The position numbers and the translations under genes are program-made. Shown in pieces: positions 1 through 6,244 of a stretch of 41,428 bases of DNA. The DNA lies in the NCBI GenBank assembly GCA_949286465.1, contig CASECI010000032.1, forward strand, positions 1-41,428, given 5' to 3'. The notes beneath the pieces are model-generated. The model saw nothing but the letters and a program-made list of their open reading frames with translations. It was not told where the DNA came from and did not search any database. Source of the DNA: an uncultured Alphaproteobacteria bacterium. GTDB taxonomy: Bacteria > Pseudomonadota > Alphaproteobacteria > CAAHEQ01 > UBA3637. Each line of letters begins with the position of its first letter. Position 1 is the first letter of the stretch.

Positions 1-44
1 AAGAAGCTTTAGCTTTAATTGACGCAGCAGATAAAGATGAATAG
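1..44 (+). CDS. 3' end of an unidentified gene (5' truncated by the window)
   Basis: Reading frame 3 is open from the window edge to a TAG at 42-44 and gives the acidic tail EALALIDAADKDE. A rho-independent terminator follows at once, which supports this being a real gene end. Too little remains to name it. Confidence 0.45.
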   Translation, partial: EALALIDAADKDE

Positions 45-64
45 GTATTTTATTTATATTTAAT

Positions 65-92
65 AAAAAGCGGGTTTAAGGCCCGCTTTTTT
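65..92. terminator. Bidirectional terminator between convergent genes
   Basis: GCGGG (70-74) pairs with CCCGC (82-86), flanked by an A run on the left and a T run on the right, so it can work on both strands. It ends the partial plus-strand gene and the minus-strand Cys-rich gene. The same hairpin, loop included, recurs at 6217-6244 next to the paralogous gene. Confidence 0.8.
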
Positions 93-2304
93 ATTGACAG
101 GTTTGAGTATTTTCATTCCAGGAATATCCACTTTCGCAACAGATTTTAGCATTAAAGACATTTGTATAGATCGTTCCGTCACAAACACAGTTTAATACCT
201 CAGCATTATTTTCACACGCTGTTTTACAGATACCATTTTCATCAGGAGTTTGTCCTTCTGGGCATTTAATAAGCGTACAGCCGCCATTTGTAAATGTATG
301 ACCAGGAGCACAACACCATCTATTTCCATTTGAATCAATTCCTTCAATTCCTGAGGCACAAATACAAGGTTCGCCATAAATTGTTTCTTCTTCCTTTACA
401 CCATAGACACATTCTTTTGATGAGGTACATGCTTGTAAAAAGCTCATTTGACAATTAGTCCCATCAGAAGAACACCCTCTTCCACAAGAGCGACCTTCAT
501 ATAAACATTCATATCCACCATATGTTGTTACAAAGATACATTCTTTCTTTTTGTCCGCACTGAGACAAGCTCCCCCTCCGAAAGTTGAATTTAATATGAA
601 AGACCATCCAGTTGGACAATTATTATAACATTCCCCTACTTCACAATATGTTGCAAAGTGTTGTGCTGGGCAGCCTTTCGCACATAGGATGTTATTAATA
701 TAACAATCGCCATAGGAATTACAACATACGTTATCTTTACAACACATATTTTGAGAGGAATCAAAAACTGAGTTATCCCAACATTTAAAATTATTACAAG
801 TGCCGCAAGACGTAGGATTTAAGATATCACAGTTATTTCCACAAATAGAACCATTAATGTAACATGACCAAGGTCTATTTGCTTCCTCTTCCGCACTATT
901 TATTATATTTCCTTCTTGAATACACTGTAATAATCCGTTATTAAAATGGCATCCATAGGTTCCTCCTGTTAGTACTGTTTTGTTTTCTGAATCTGGTGGA
1001 CAGATACTAAAATTGCAACTTCCAAAACTACAATAAGGGAAAGTATGATAACCTTTACAGCAACGAATATCGTTATTAAAACAATACCATACATGGTTGC
1101 TGTAAGAAAAGTTAGAGATATCATAATTTCCTTCTACACGTAGATAACAATACCTATTTTCTATCTCACATCCATAATAACCATGACCAAAAACAAATTT
1201 GGAACCGTTAGGACATAATTCTGGGCGGCAAAAGCCGAAATAACATTGTTCCCCAAGAGAATCACAATACTGACCACAGAGAAGACCATTTATTTCGCAA
1301 GAATAATTATATTGCCCGATAGTTCCACCTTTACATTCGAACTTTTGGCATTGCCCATCGACATAGACATGTCCTGTTGGGCAAGCACACGTATCAGCAT
1401 TCGTGCCTTCAATGCACGTACAGGCACAAGTATCTGGGTCTCGGGAGCCAGTCATTCCAGAACCACTGCATTGAGGATGACAGGTGTTATTACACATATC
1501 ATATCCTTCGATACATTCACATGAGCAAGTTTCACTATTCCAAGTAGCATTTTCCGGACATTCTTGAGGTTCACAAACACAATCACAGGTAGCAGGGTCT
1601 CTCATAAAGCCTTCTTGACAAGTTGTATAACAGTTTCCTTGACATTCAGTATATCCAGGGGCACATTGACAAGATCCGGCGACACAGACTTCTTTGGGGC
1701 CACACAGGTTGTCATTGTCTTGGCAGGTTCCGCTTTCGCAACTTTGACAGCCGGAACAATTACAATCAATCGGATCAACACCGCTTGACGGTTTTCCGAC
1801 GGACAAACCGTCATAAGAAAAAACAAACGTATTGTCATTCCCACACGTTGAAGAAAGGTCGGCCTCATTCAATGTAACGGATTTGGGAACGGGAAAAGAC
1901 ATATCTTGTAATCTTTTACAAACCCGTTCAGGAACATGAGCTGCAATAATATCATATCCATTTCCGGCTGTCTTTTTATGTTGATAAGTAATGTTTTCAA
2001 CAACCTCATCAAAACCAGCTAAAGCATAAGTAGCTCCTTCAGCTGTTTGACGAACAAAAGGATTAGAAAAGGATGTCGTTGCTCTTAAGTCCACTTGGTC
2101 ATAGATTTGATTAGCTCTATGTTTAGAAATAGCAAAAGTATATCCTGCAATTCCTCCGATTGTCAAAATGCCCATAATGGCTAAAACAGCCAGCATCTCT
2201 AGCATACTACGACCGTGTTGAGAAAGAGAAGAAGTAATTGAATTTAAAGAATTATCTTTCCGGGGGGGGGGGGTCATGTTATTATTGTTGTGAATGAAAA
2301 GCAT
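91..2304 (-). CDS. Prepilin-like leader plus Cys-rich repeat surface protein, copy 1 (phase-variable candidate)
   Basis: A 737-aa protein. Residues 31-36 (GRSMLE) match a type IV prepilin cleavage site: Gly at -1 and Glu at +5, followed by a hydrophobic helix (about 37-60). Cleavage would fall between G31 and R32. Residues about 60-165 form a pilin-like segment. The rest, to the C-terminus, is a long Cys-rich ectodomain with many short C-x(n)-C modules reminiscent of EGF-like or TIL-type repeats. The start at 2304 has AGGAGG seven bases upstream and a promoter in front. A run of twelve C (coding strand) sits at codons 11-15, between the start and the leader, so any slip by one or two bases destroys the protein; as written the frame is open. 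The paralogue at 6243-8372 shares both ends but not the centre. Export and surface exposure are inferred from the leader. Its function is unknown; an adhesin or variable antigen is a guess. Confidence 0.85.
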   Translation of the reverse strand: MLFIHNNNNMTPPPRKDNSLNSITSSLSQHGRSMLEMLAVLAIMGILTIGGIAGYTFAISKHRANQIYDQVDLRATTSFSNPFVRQTAEGATYALAGFDEVVENITYQHKKTAGNGYDIIAAHVPERVCKRLQDMSFPVPKSVTLNEADLSSTCGNDNTFVFSYDGLSVGKPSSGVDPIDCNCSGCQSCESGTCQDNDNLCGPKEVCVAGSCQCAPGYTECQGNCYTTCQEGFMRDPATCDCVCEPQECPENATWNSETCSCECIEGYDMCNNTCHPQCSGSGMTGSRDPDTCACTCIEGTNADTCACPTGHVYVDGQCQKFECKGGTIGQYNYSCEINGLLCGQYCDSLGEQCYFGFCRPELCPNGSKFVFGHGYYGCEIENRYCYLRVEGNYDISNFSYSNHVWYCFNNDIRCCKGYHTFPYCSFGSCNFSICPPDSENKTVLTGGTYGCHFNNGLLQCIQEGNIINSAEEEANRPWSCYINGSICGNNCDILNPTSCGTCNNFKCWDNSVFDSSQNMCCKDNVCCNSYGDCYINNILCAKGCPAQHFATYCEVGECYNNCPTGWSFILNSTFGGGACLSADKKKECIFVTTYGGYECLYEGRSCGRGCSSDGTNCQMSFLQACTSSKECVYGVKEEETIYGEPCICASGIEGIDSNGNRWCCAPGHTFTNGGCTLIKCPEGQTPDENGICKTACENNAEVLNCVCDGTIYTNVFNAKICCESGYSWNENTQTCQ
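2262..2273 (-). repeat. 12-base homopolymeric C tract (G on the plus strand) inside the coding region
   Basis: Twelve consecutive G on the plus strand in AT-rich DNA. On the coding strand it follows an in-frame ATG and encodes T-P-P-P-R. It lies about 30 bases inside the frame and upstream of the prepilin leader. The paralogue at 6243-8372 has no such tract. Tracts of this kind are the classic substrate of slipped-strand phase variation. A homopolymer sequencing error is possible, but the frame is intact at this length. Confidence 0.9.
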
Positions 2305-2330
2305 CTTAATTCCTCCTGTCCATTCATATT

Positions 2331-2359
2331 TTATTAGGAGATTTTAAAAAAACTGTCAA
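2331..2359 (-). promoter_or_regulatory. Sigma70-type promoter of the Cys-rich gene copy 1
   Basis: On the minus strand TTGACA (2359-2354) is separated by 17 bases from TAATAA (2336-2331). The predicted transcript start is about 20 bases before the ATG at 2304, leaving a short leader that contains the AGGAGG. Confidence 0.65.
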
Positions 2360-2380
2360 TAAAAATATTTTATTAAACAT

Positions 2381-2410
2381 TTGACAACTTTTGTTCAATA
2401 TAATTATTTT
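2381..2410 (+). promoter_or_regulatory. Probable promoter of the glycyl-radical-tail gene
   Basis: TTGACA at 2381-2386 is followed after 18 bases by TATTTT (2405-2410). It is divergent from the promoter of the Cys-rich gene. A TATAAT at 2399-2404 is too close to the -35 to be its partner. Confidence 0.4.
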
Positions 2411-2436
2411 GTAAAAGTAAAAAGGGAGAAATTAAA

Positions 2437-2619
2437 ATGGAAAAAATTATTTTAACTGATGAAGAACGTCAACCTTGTGAAGTATGGACAAGAGTGATGG
2501 GGTATTTTCGTCCTTTAAATCATTTTAATAAAGGGAAGCAAAGTGAGTATGCAGAAAGAGTTTGGTTTTCTGAGAAAAAAATTAATTCAGACCCTAAAAT
2601 ACTTTCTCATGTAGCATAG
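2437..2619 (+). CDS. Stand-alone NrdD-like glycyl-radical tail protein (60 aa)
   Basis: Residues 13-30 (PCEVWTRVMGYFRP...) resemble the extreme C-terminus of class III anaerobic ribonucleotide reductase, in which the Gly of R-V-x-G-Y carries the glycyl radical; here that is G22. The catalytic barrel and the CxxC zinc motifs of full NrdD are absent, so it cannot be a reductase alone. Short proteins of this type are known in proteobacteria and are usually annotated as NrdD-related. By analogy with GrcA/YfiD, which replaces the damaged radical domain of pyruvate formate-lyase, it may serve as a spare radical domain; that is inference. A GGGAG lies eight bases before the ATG, and a shared terminator follows. 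No nrdG or full nrdD is in the window. Confidence 0.65.
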   Translation: MEKIILTDEERQPCEVWTRVMGYFRPLNHFNKGKQSEYAERVWFSEKKINSDPKILSHVA

Positions 2620-2627
2620 CGGGTGAT

Positions 2628-2656
2628 AAAAAAGCAGCCATTCGGCTGCTTTTTTT
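2628..2656. terminator. Bidirectional terminator
   Basis: GCAGCC (2634-2639) pairs with GGCTGC (2644-2649) around the loop ATTC, with six A before and seven T after. It ends both the plus-strand glycyl-radical gene and the minus-strand XRE regulator. Confidence 0.85.
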
Positions 2657-2672
2657 GGAGGAAAGAAAAAAA

Positions 2673-3026
2673 TTATTTTTTGTCTCTCATTTTGAGCATA
2701 AGATCAACATTTTCCAGAATTAAATCTAATACAGGTTCATCTAATAATAAAAGTTGTCTTGAAAGATTTTCAACTTTTTTACGTACCGTTTTATCTCTAG
2801 GAAACTCTTCAGGAAAAGAGAAAAAATCTTCTAAGCTTATTTCTAATGCAAGGGCCATACGGTATAAAGTATCTAACTTGGGTGACGTTTTTCCACATTC
2901 GATGCCGGATATGGTGTTGAGAGTTACATCCATTTCGTTAGCTAAGTCTAACTGACTCATGCCACTCATTTTCCTGAGTTCTCTAATTCGTTTGCCTAAT
3001 ATTTTTCCAAATTCTTCATTTTTCAT
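2673..3026 (-). CDS. XRE/Cro-family helix-turn-helix transcriptional regulator
   Basis: A 117-aa protein. Residues about 11-70 form a canonical HTH_3 domain: a G-K-R-I-R-E-L-R start, MSQLDLA for helix 2, and TLNTISGIECGKTSPKLDTLYRMA for the recognition helix and beyond. The C-terminal half is helical and acidic with no recognised sensor domain, so the inducer cannot be deduced. It is convergent with the glycyl-radical gene and divergent from rnhA across a 273-base AT-rich gap that holds a 16-bp palindrome. Phage repressors and housekeeping XRE regulators share this size; no phage genes are nearby. Only a weak Shine-Dalgarno precedes the ATG at 3026. Confidence 0.8.
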   Translation of the reverse strand: MKNEEFGKILGKRIRELRKMSGMSQLDLANEMDVTLNTISGIECGKTSPKLDTLYRMALALEISLEDFFSFPEEFPRDKTVRKKVENLSRQLLLLDEPVLDLILENVDLMLKMRDKK

Positions 3027-3132
3027 AGCTTCATTTTCTTATTTTCATTCTCAAAGATAAATTCACTTTAATAGCAATTTTTTATCAATTTTAACTATTT
3101 CTCCTATTTTTATAGGATGCTATTTTCTTTGG

Positions 3133-3148
3133 TCCCAATTAAATGGGA
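3133..3148. promoter_or_regulatory. Palindrome, possible operator of the XRE regulator
   Basis: TCCCAATT followed directly by AAATGGGA is a near-perfect 16-bp inverted repeat in the gap between the XRE gene and rnhA. XRE regulators commonly bind such sites next to their own gene. The rest of the gap is AT-rich with several TATAAT-like hexamers (3196-3201, 3210-3215) but no convincing -35 partner. Confidence 0.3.
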
Positions 3149-3299
3149 TATTTAATTCATATTAATTTAAATAAGTATAGTTTATTTAAAATCAATATAA
3201 TCTTTTGTTTATAATCTCAGGTCAATAAAATATAAATCAGAACTAACTTAGAATAAGAATTTTATTGCAAATAAAGGAAAATTTTTACATATTAAAAAG

Positions 3300-3740
3300 A
3301 TGAAAGAAATAGAAATATATACAGATGGAGCATGTAGTGGCAATCCTGGCCCAGGAGGGTGGGGTGTTATATTGCGTTATAAAGGGGTTGAAAAAGAATT
3401 AAATGGGGGAGAGCGATTAACAACGAATAATCGTATGGAATTAACAGCTGTTATCGAAGCTTTAAAAAGCTTAAAAGGGCCCTGTTTCGTTCATCTTTAT
3501 ACAGATAGTAAATATGTTATGAAAGGATTTACGGAATGGCTTCCTGGATGGATAGAACGAAATTGGAAGACTGCCTCTAAACAGCCTGTTTTAAATGTTG
3601 ATTTGTGGCAGGAACTTTCGGCTTTAGCAGCAATGCATACAATAGACTGGAACTGGGTAAAAGGACATGCGGGGCATCCGGAAAATGAGCGGGTAGATAA
3701 ATTAGCCCGAGAATTTATTGAAAATCTAAATAAGAATTAA
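3300..3740 (+). CDS. rnhA: Ribonuclease HI
   Basis: A 146-aa protein of the usual family length. RNase HI cleaves the RNA strand of RNA-DNA hybrids (Okazaki primers, R-loops) with two Mg ions. All catalytic residues are visible: D9 (YTDG), E47 (RMELTA), D69 (YTDS) and D133 (RVDKLA), with the assisting His at 123 in KGHAGH. It also keeps the basic [13 protein letters not shown] handle region (about 80-92) of the E. coli-type enzyme. The ATG at 3300 is the only sensible start but its Shine-Dalgarno is weak. The last 26 bases overlap the end of the convergent ScsB-like gene. Confidence 0.96.
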   Translation: MKEIEIYTDGACSGNPGPGGWGVILRYKGVEKELNGGERLTTNNRMELTAVIEALKSLKGPCFVHLYTDSKYVMKGFTEWLPGWIERNWKTASKQPVLNVDLWQELSALAAMHTIDWNWVKGHAGHPENERVDKLAREFIENLNKN

Positions 3741-5553
3741 AAAACTTTTGCATTTTGTAATCTGGGATCCAAGAAGAAACTGTTTTCCCATTAGGAAAGA
3801 TAGTTGTAAATATAACGTTTTGAGGATAAATATAATTTTTATATAAGTAATTTTTTTTCATTAGAAAGAGTTGTTGGTTTTGAATAAGTTTTTTAGACAT
3901 ACCAACATATAGTAAATTAGCTCTATTAAGAGTGCAAGAAATACACCAATCTGGTCCAACAGATAAGATAACAAGTTTATTTTGATGGATTGCTTCTTTA
4001 ATTATTTGTTCATCATAGGCAGGGATATTCATTTTTTGATTGGCGAAGAGAGAGAGCCCCATAAAAATGTACCACAAGCAACACGCCATCAATGGGAGTT
4101 TTATGAGATAGGCAGACAATAGTTTACATTTATGAGAAAATAATACAGCGAAATGTGGGCATAGCCAGAATAAGATATAAGGTAGGCAAGTGATAAATGT
4201 AAGGTAAAAGCAAATAATGGAAGATAGATTTTCGGAATAGAAATGATTCCATAGAGGGGCAAGGAATGAAAGAGGCGCAATCATAGTTAATGTGATATAA
4301 GAAAGCGATGAGGGCTTTTGATGGGAGAGGTACATAACAAAGAAAATAAGCGTACACGCAGCGATCCAAAACGGAGAATTAAAGAGGCTTCCATAAAGGG
4401 CAGGGAAGAAAGAAAAGTACAAACTCAGAATAATTCCAGTTGATATAAAAAGAAAAATTCTTTTTTGAGCTTCTTTTTTTGCTTCATATTCGTTGTCGGG
4501 CTGATAGAATAAAAGAAGAGTTAAAAGAGGAGATAAAAACAAAAAAGCAAGAGCAGTTGAAAACCAAGGTAAAGAGTTATTAGAAGAATTATTTATTGGT
4601 ATTTCCTGCAATTTAGGTTTATTTGTTTTAGCTTTCCAAATTCCTTTTTCTCCGGAGTAAATGAGTTGTATTGGTTTTTCTTTTAGTTCTGGTTTTGTTT
4701 TTAAGATGAGCAGAGTTTTATTATTTGTTTGAATAATTTTTTCATTGATGATTTGGACGGGATTCCCATTAGAGAAGAGTATAAAATCATTATAAGTAAT
4801 GGGCTGTTTTTTATCAATATTAATCCAGAGCGTATTATTGTCTGTTATAAAGAATTGCACATTGTTTTTTGATGTTTTTTGAGGAAGAAAAGACCAAGCC
4901 GAAGCAATGTAAGGCTTAAAAGGAGAGGAGTATTCTTGTGAAGCATCCAATTTAAAAGGTATATCATAGTTATATTCTGTACAATTTTGATTCAGGCAAG
5001 CATTTATAGATAGATTCAAGTCAAGATGAATAGGTCTACTTGGTTTAGCTAATTCTATATAGAAAGGGAAAGAGGCATTAATAACATAAGGCTTATGAAT
5101 ATTTTGTTTGAGGGGAGGAATAATAGGTGAAAAGAAGTGAATATTTTTGATATTATTTTTTTCTTTTATTTGAAAAGTTGGTTTAAAGATACTCCAATTT
5201 TTATTAATAGTAATATCTATTACGCCATATATTTTATTTTTGCGAAGAGTTCCAGTAGAATCAGTTAATATTTGTATTTTTCCGAAAGGAGTTAGAACAG
5301 GGGAACTACTTCCTTTTGTTCCTGTTAAAGGGCTGATACCTTTTTCATCCCAAAACAGAAAGTTAACGAAAGTTGGATTTTGAAGATTCACATTTTTTTC
5401 ATTTTGTGCTTGAATAATCGTCTGTTTTGTTTGCTTTTGCCAAGAATCTATCATTTGGAAAAAGTGGAACCATTTAGAGTCGATCAAGCTATCATTCGTT
5501 TGACTGAAAGCGAAAGAAGGAATAAAGAGACAGATAAAAAATAATATTTTCAT
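3715..5553 (-). CDS. ScsB/DsbD-like membrane protein with C-terminal thioredoxin-like domain
   Basis: About 612 aa from the ATG at 5553, which gives a clean signal peptide ([17 protein letters not shown]). In-frame ATGs at 5562 and 5577 are alternatives; the TTG at 5598 coincides with a -35 box and is unlikely. Order: signal peptide, a large beta-rich periplasmic region (to about residue 325) like the N-terminal part of ScsB/DsbD, about six membrane segments, then a thioredoxin-like tail with WCISC (C537/C540). Family members carry electrons from cytoplasmic thioredoxin through membrane cysteines to periplasmic thiol proteins. The [10 protein letters not shown] segment matches the ScsB membrane core, but the first membrane segment ([10 protein letters not shown]) lacks the usual PCV cysteine, so electron transfer may be altered. 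A thiol system would suit the Cys-rich surface proteins on either side. Confidence 0.6.
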   Translation of the reverse strand: MKILFFICLFIPSFAFSQTNDSLIDSKWFHFFQMIDSWQKQTKQTIIQAQNEKNVNLQNPTFVNFLFWDEKGISPLTGTKGSSSPVLTPFGKIQILTDSTGTLRKNKIYGVIDITINKNWSIFKPTFQIKEKNNIKNIHFFSPIIPPLKQNIHKPYVINASFPFYIELAKPSRPIHLDLNLSINACLNQNCTEYNYDIPFKLDASQEYSSPFKPYIASAWSFLPQKTSKNNVQFFITDNNTLWINIDKKQPITYNDFILFSNGNPVQIINEKIIQTNNKTLLILKTKPELKEKPIQLIYSGEKGIWKAKTNKPKLQEIPINNSSNNSLPWFSTALAFLFLSPLLTLLLFYQPDNEYEAKKEAQKRIFLFISTGIILSLYFSFFPALYGSLFNSPFWIAACTLIFFVMYLSHQKPSSLSYITLTMIAPLSFLAPLWNHFYSENLSSIICFYLTFITCLPYILFWLCPHFAVLFSHKCKLLSAYLIKLPLMACCLWYIFMGLSLFANQKMNIPAYDEQIIKEAIHQNKLVILSVGPDWCISCTLNRANLLYVGMSKKLIQNQQLFLMKKNYLYKNYIYPQNVIFTTIFPNGKTVSSWIPDYKMQKFFNSYLDFQ

Positions 5554-5568
5554 ATAGTTCATAAAGAA

Positions 5569-5598
5569 AGTATACATAAAAAATCTTGATTCTGTCAA
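5569..5598 (-). promoter_or_regulatory. Probable promoter of the ScsB-like gene
   Basis: TTGACA (5598-5593), 18 bases, then TATACT (5574-5569) on the minus strand. The predicted transcript start is near 5562, which argues for an ATG at 5562 or 5553 rather than anything further upstream. Confidence 0.45.
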
Positions 5599-5653
5599 AA
5601 AAATAAGTATTCTATAGCTTGAAAAGGGAACTTTTCATTATGTTAACAATTAT

Positions 5654-5659
5654 AGGAGG
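5654..5659 (+). promoter_or_regulatory. Shine-Dalgarno that fixes the infC start
   Basis: A perfect AGGAGG five bases upstream of ATA at 5665 with no canonical start codon in reach. It is the main evidence that infC begins at a non-AUG codon here. Confidence 0.8.
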
Positions 5660-5664
5660 TTACA

Positions 5665-6216
5665 ATAGTTATCGAAAACAATAATAGCTTTGGTCCATCG
5701 ACAGAAGAAGGGCCAAGAGCGAATGAACGTATTACTGCAAGAGAAGTTAGATTAATTTTAGCAGATGGTACGAATGTTGGTGTTGTTTCTTTACGTGAGG
5801 CTTTACAACGAGCAAGAGATGCTGATTTAGATTTAGTAGAGATTTCATCAGCCAATGGATTGAGTGTGTGTAAAGTCTTGGATTTCGGTAAATATAAGTA
5901 TGAATTACAAAAGCGGAAGAATGAAGCGAAGAAGAAACAAAAAATAGTTGAAGTTAAAGAGTTAAAACTAACTCCTATGATAGATACACACGATTTTGAA
6001 GTAAAATTAAAAAGTGCGCGCCGTTTTTTAGAAGAAGGAAATAAAGTTAAGTTTACATTAAAATTTCGAGGTCGAGAGATGTCATATCAAGATCAAGGAT
6101 TAGATGTGTTAAACAGAATTAAAGAGGAATTGGCAACATTAGGAAAGGTTGAGCAGGAACCCAAATTAGAAGGTAAATCAATGGGAATGTTGATAGGTCC
6201 TGTTAGCTCTAAATAG
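5665..6216 (+). CDS. infC: Translation initiation factor IF-3, non-canonical start codon
   Basis: IF-3 binds the 30S subunit, prevents premature 50S joining and proofreads initiator tRNA and start codon. The frame contains the N-domain (GPRANERITAREVRLI, then DLDLVEIS) and the C-domain (VCKVLDFGKYKYE, and FRGREM), about 183 aa as expected. An in-frame TAG at 5653 closes the frame upstream, and no ATG, GTG or TTG occurs before 5860, which is far inside the conserved protein. A perfect AGGAGG at 5654-5659 is five bases before ATA (5665) and eleven before ATC (5671), so translation must start at one of these rare codons, most likely ATA. E. coli infC uses AUU, which underlies IF-3 autoregulation; the same logic probably applies here. 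The gene is separated from its usual partners rpmI-rplT. Confidence 0.93.
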   Translation: MVIENNNSFGPSTEEGPRANERITAREVRLILADGTNVGVVSLREALQRARDADLDLVEISSANGLSVCKVLDFGKYKYELQKRKNEAKKKQKIVEVKELKLTPMIDTHDFEVKLKSARRFLEEGNKVKFTLKFRGREMSYQDQGLDVLNRIKEELATLGKVEQEPKLEGKSMGMLIGPVSSK

Positions 6217-6244
6217 AAAAAGCGGGTTTAAGGCCCGCTTTTTT
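6217..6244. terminator. Bidirectional terminator, duplicate of the one at 65-92
   Basis: GCGGG (6222-6226) and CCCGC (6234-6238) with the same seven-base loop, A run and T run as the hairpin at 65-92. It ends infC on the plus strand and the Cys-rich copy 2 on the minus strand. Confidence 0.8.

Noticed and set aside
1246..1877. Plus-strand frames opposite the Cys-rich genes (also around 6585-6800 and 7371-7637)
   Set aside because: They are antisense shadows; the minus-strand frames have promoter, ribosome site and paralogues.
2381..2398. TTGA..TCAA inverted repeat as an FNR-type anaerobic site before the glycyl-radical gene
   Set aside because: The half-sites are too far apart for the FNR consensus and the first half is simply the -35 box, although anaerobic control would make sense.
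2623..2955. 110-codon plus-strand frame opposite the XRE regulator
   Set aside because: It is antisense to a clear HTH gene, has no ribosome site and begins inside a terminator.
5593..5598. TTG at 5598 as the start of the ScsB-like gene
   Set aside because: This TTG belongs to a TTGACA box with a matching TATACT 18 bases downstream, and the signal peptide begins later at an ATG.
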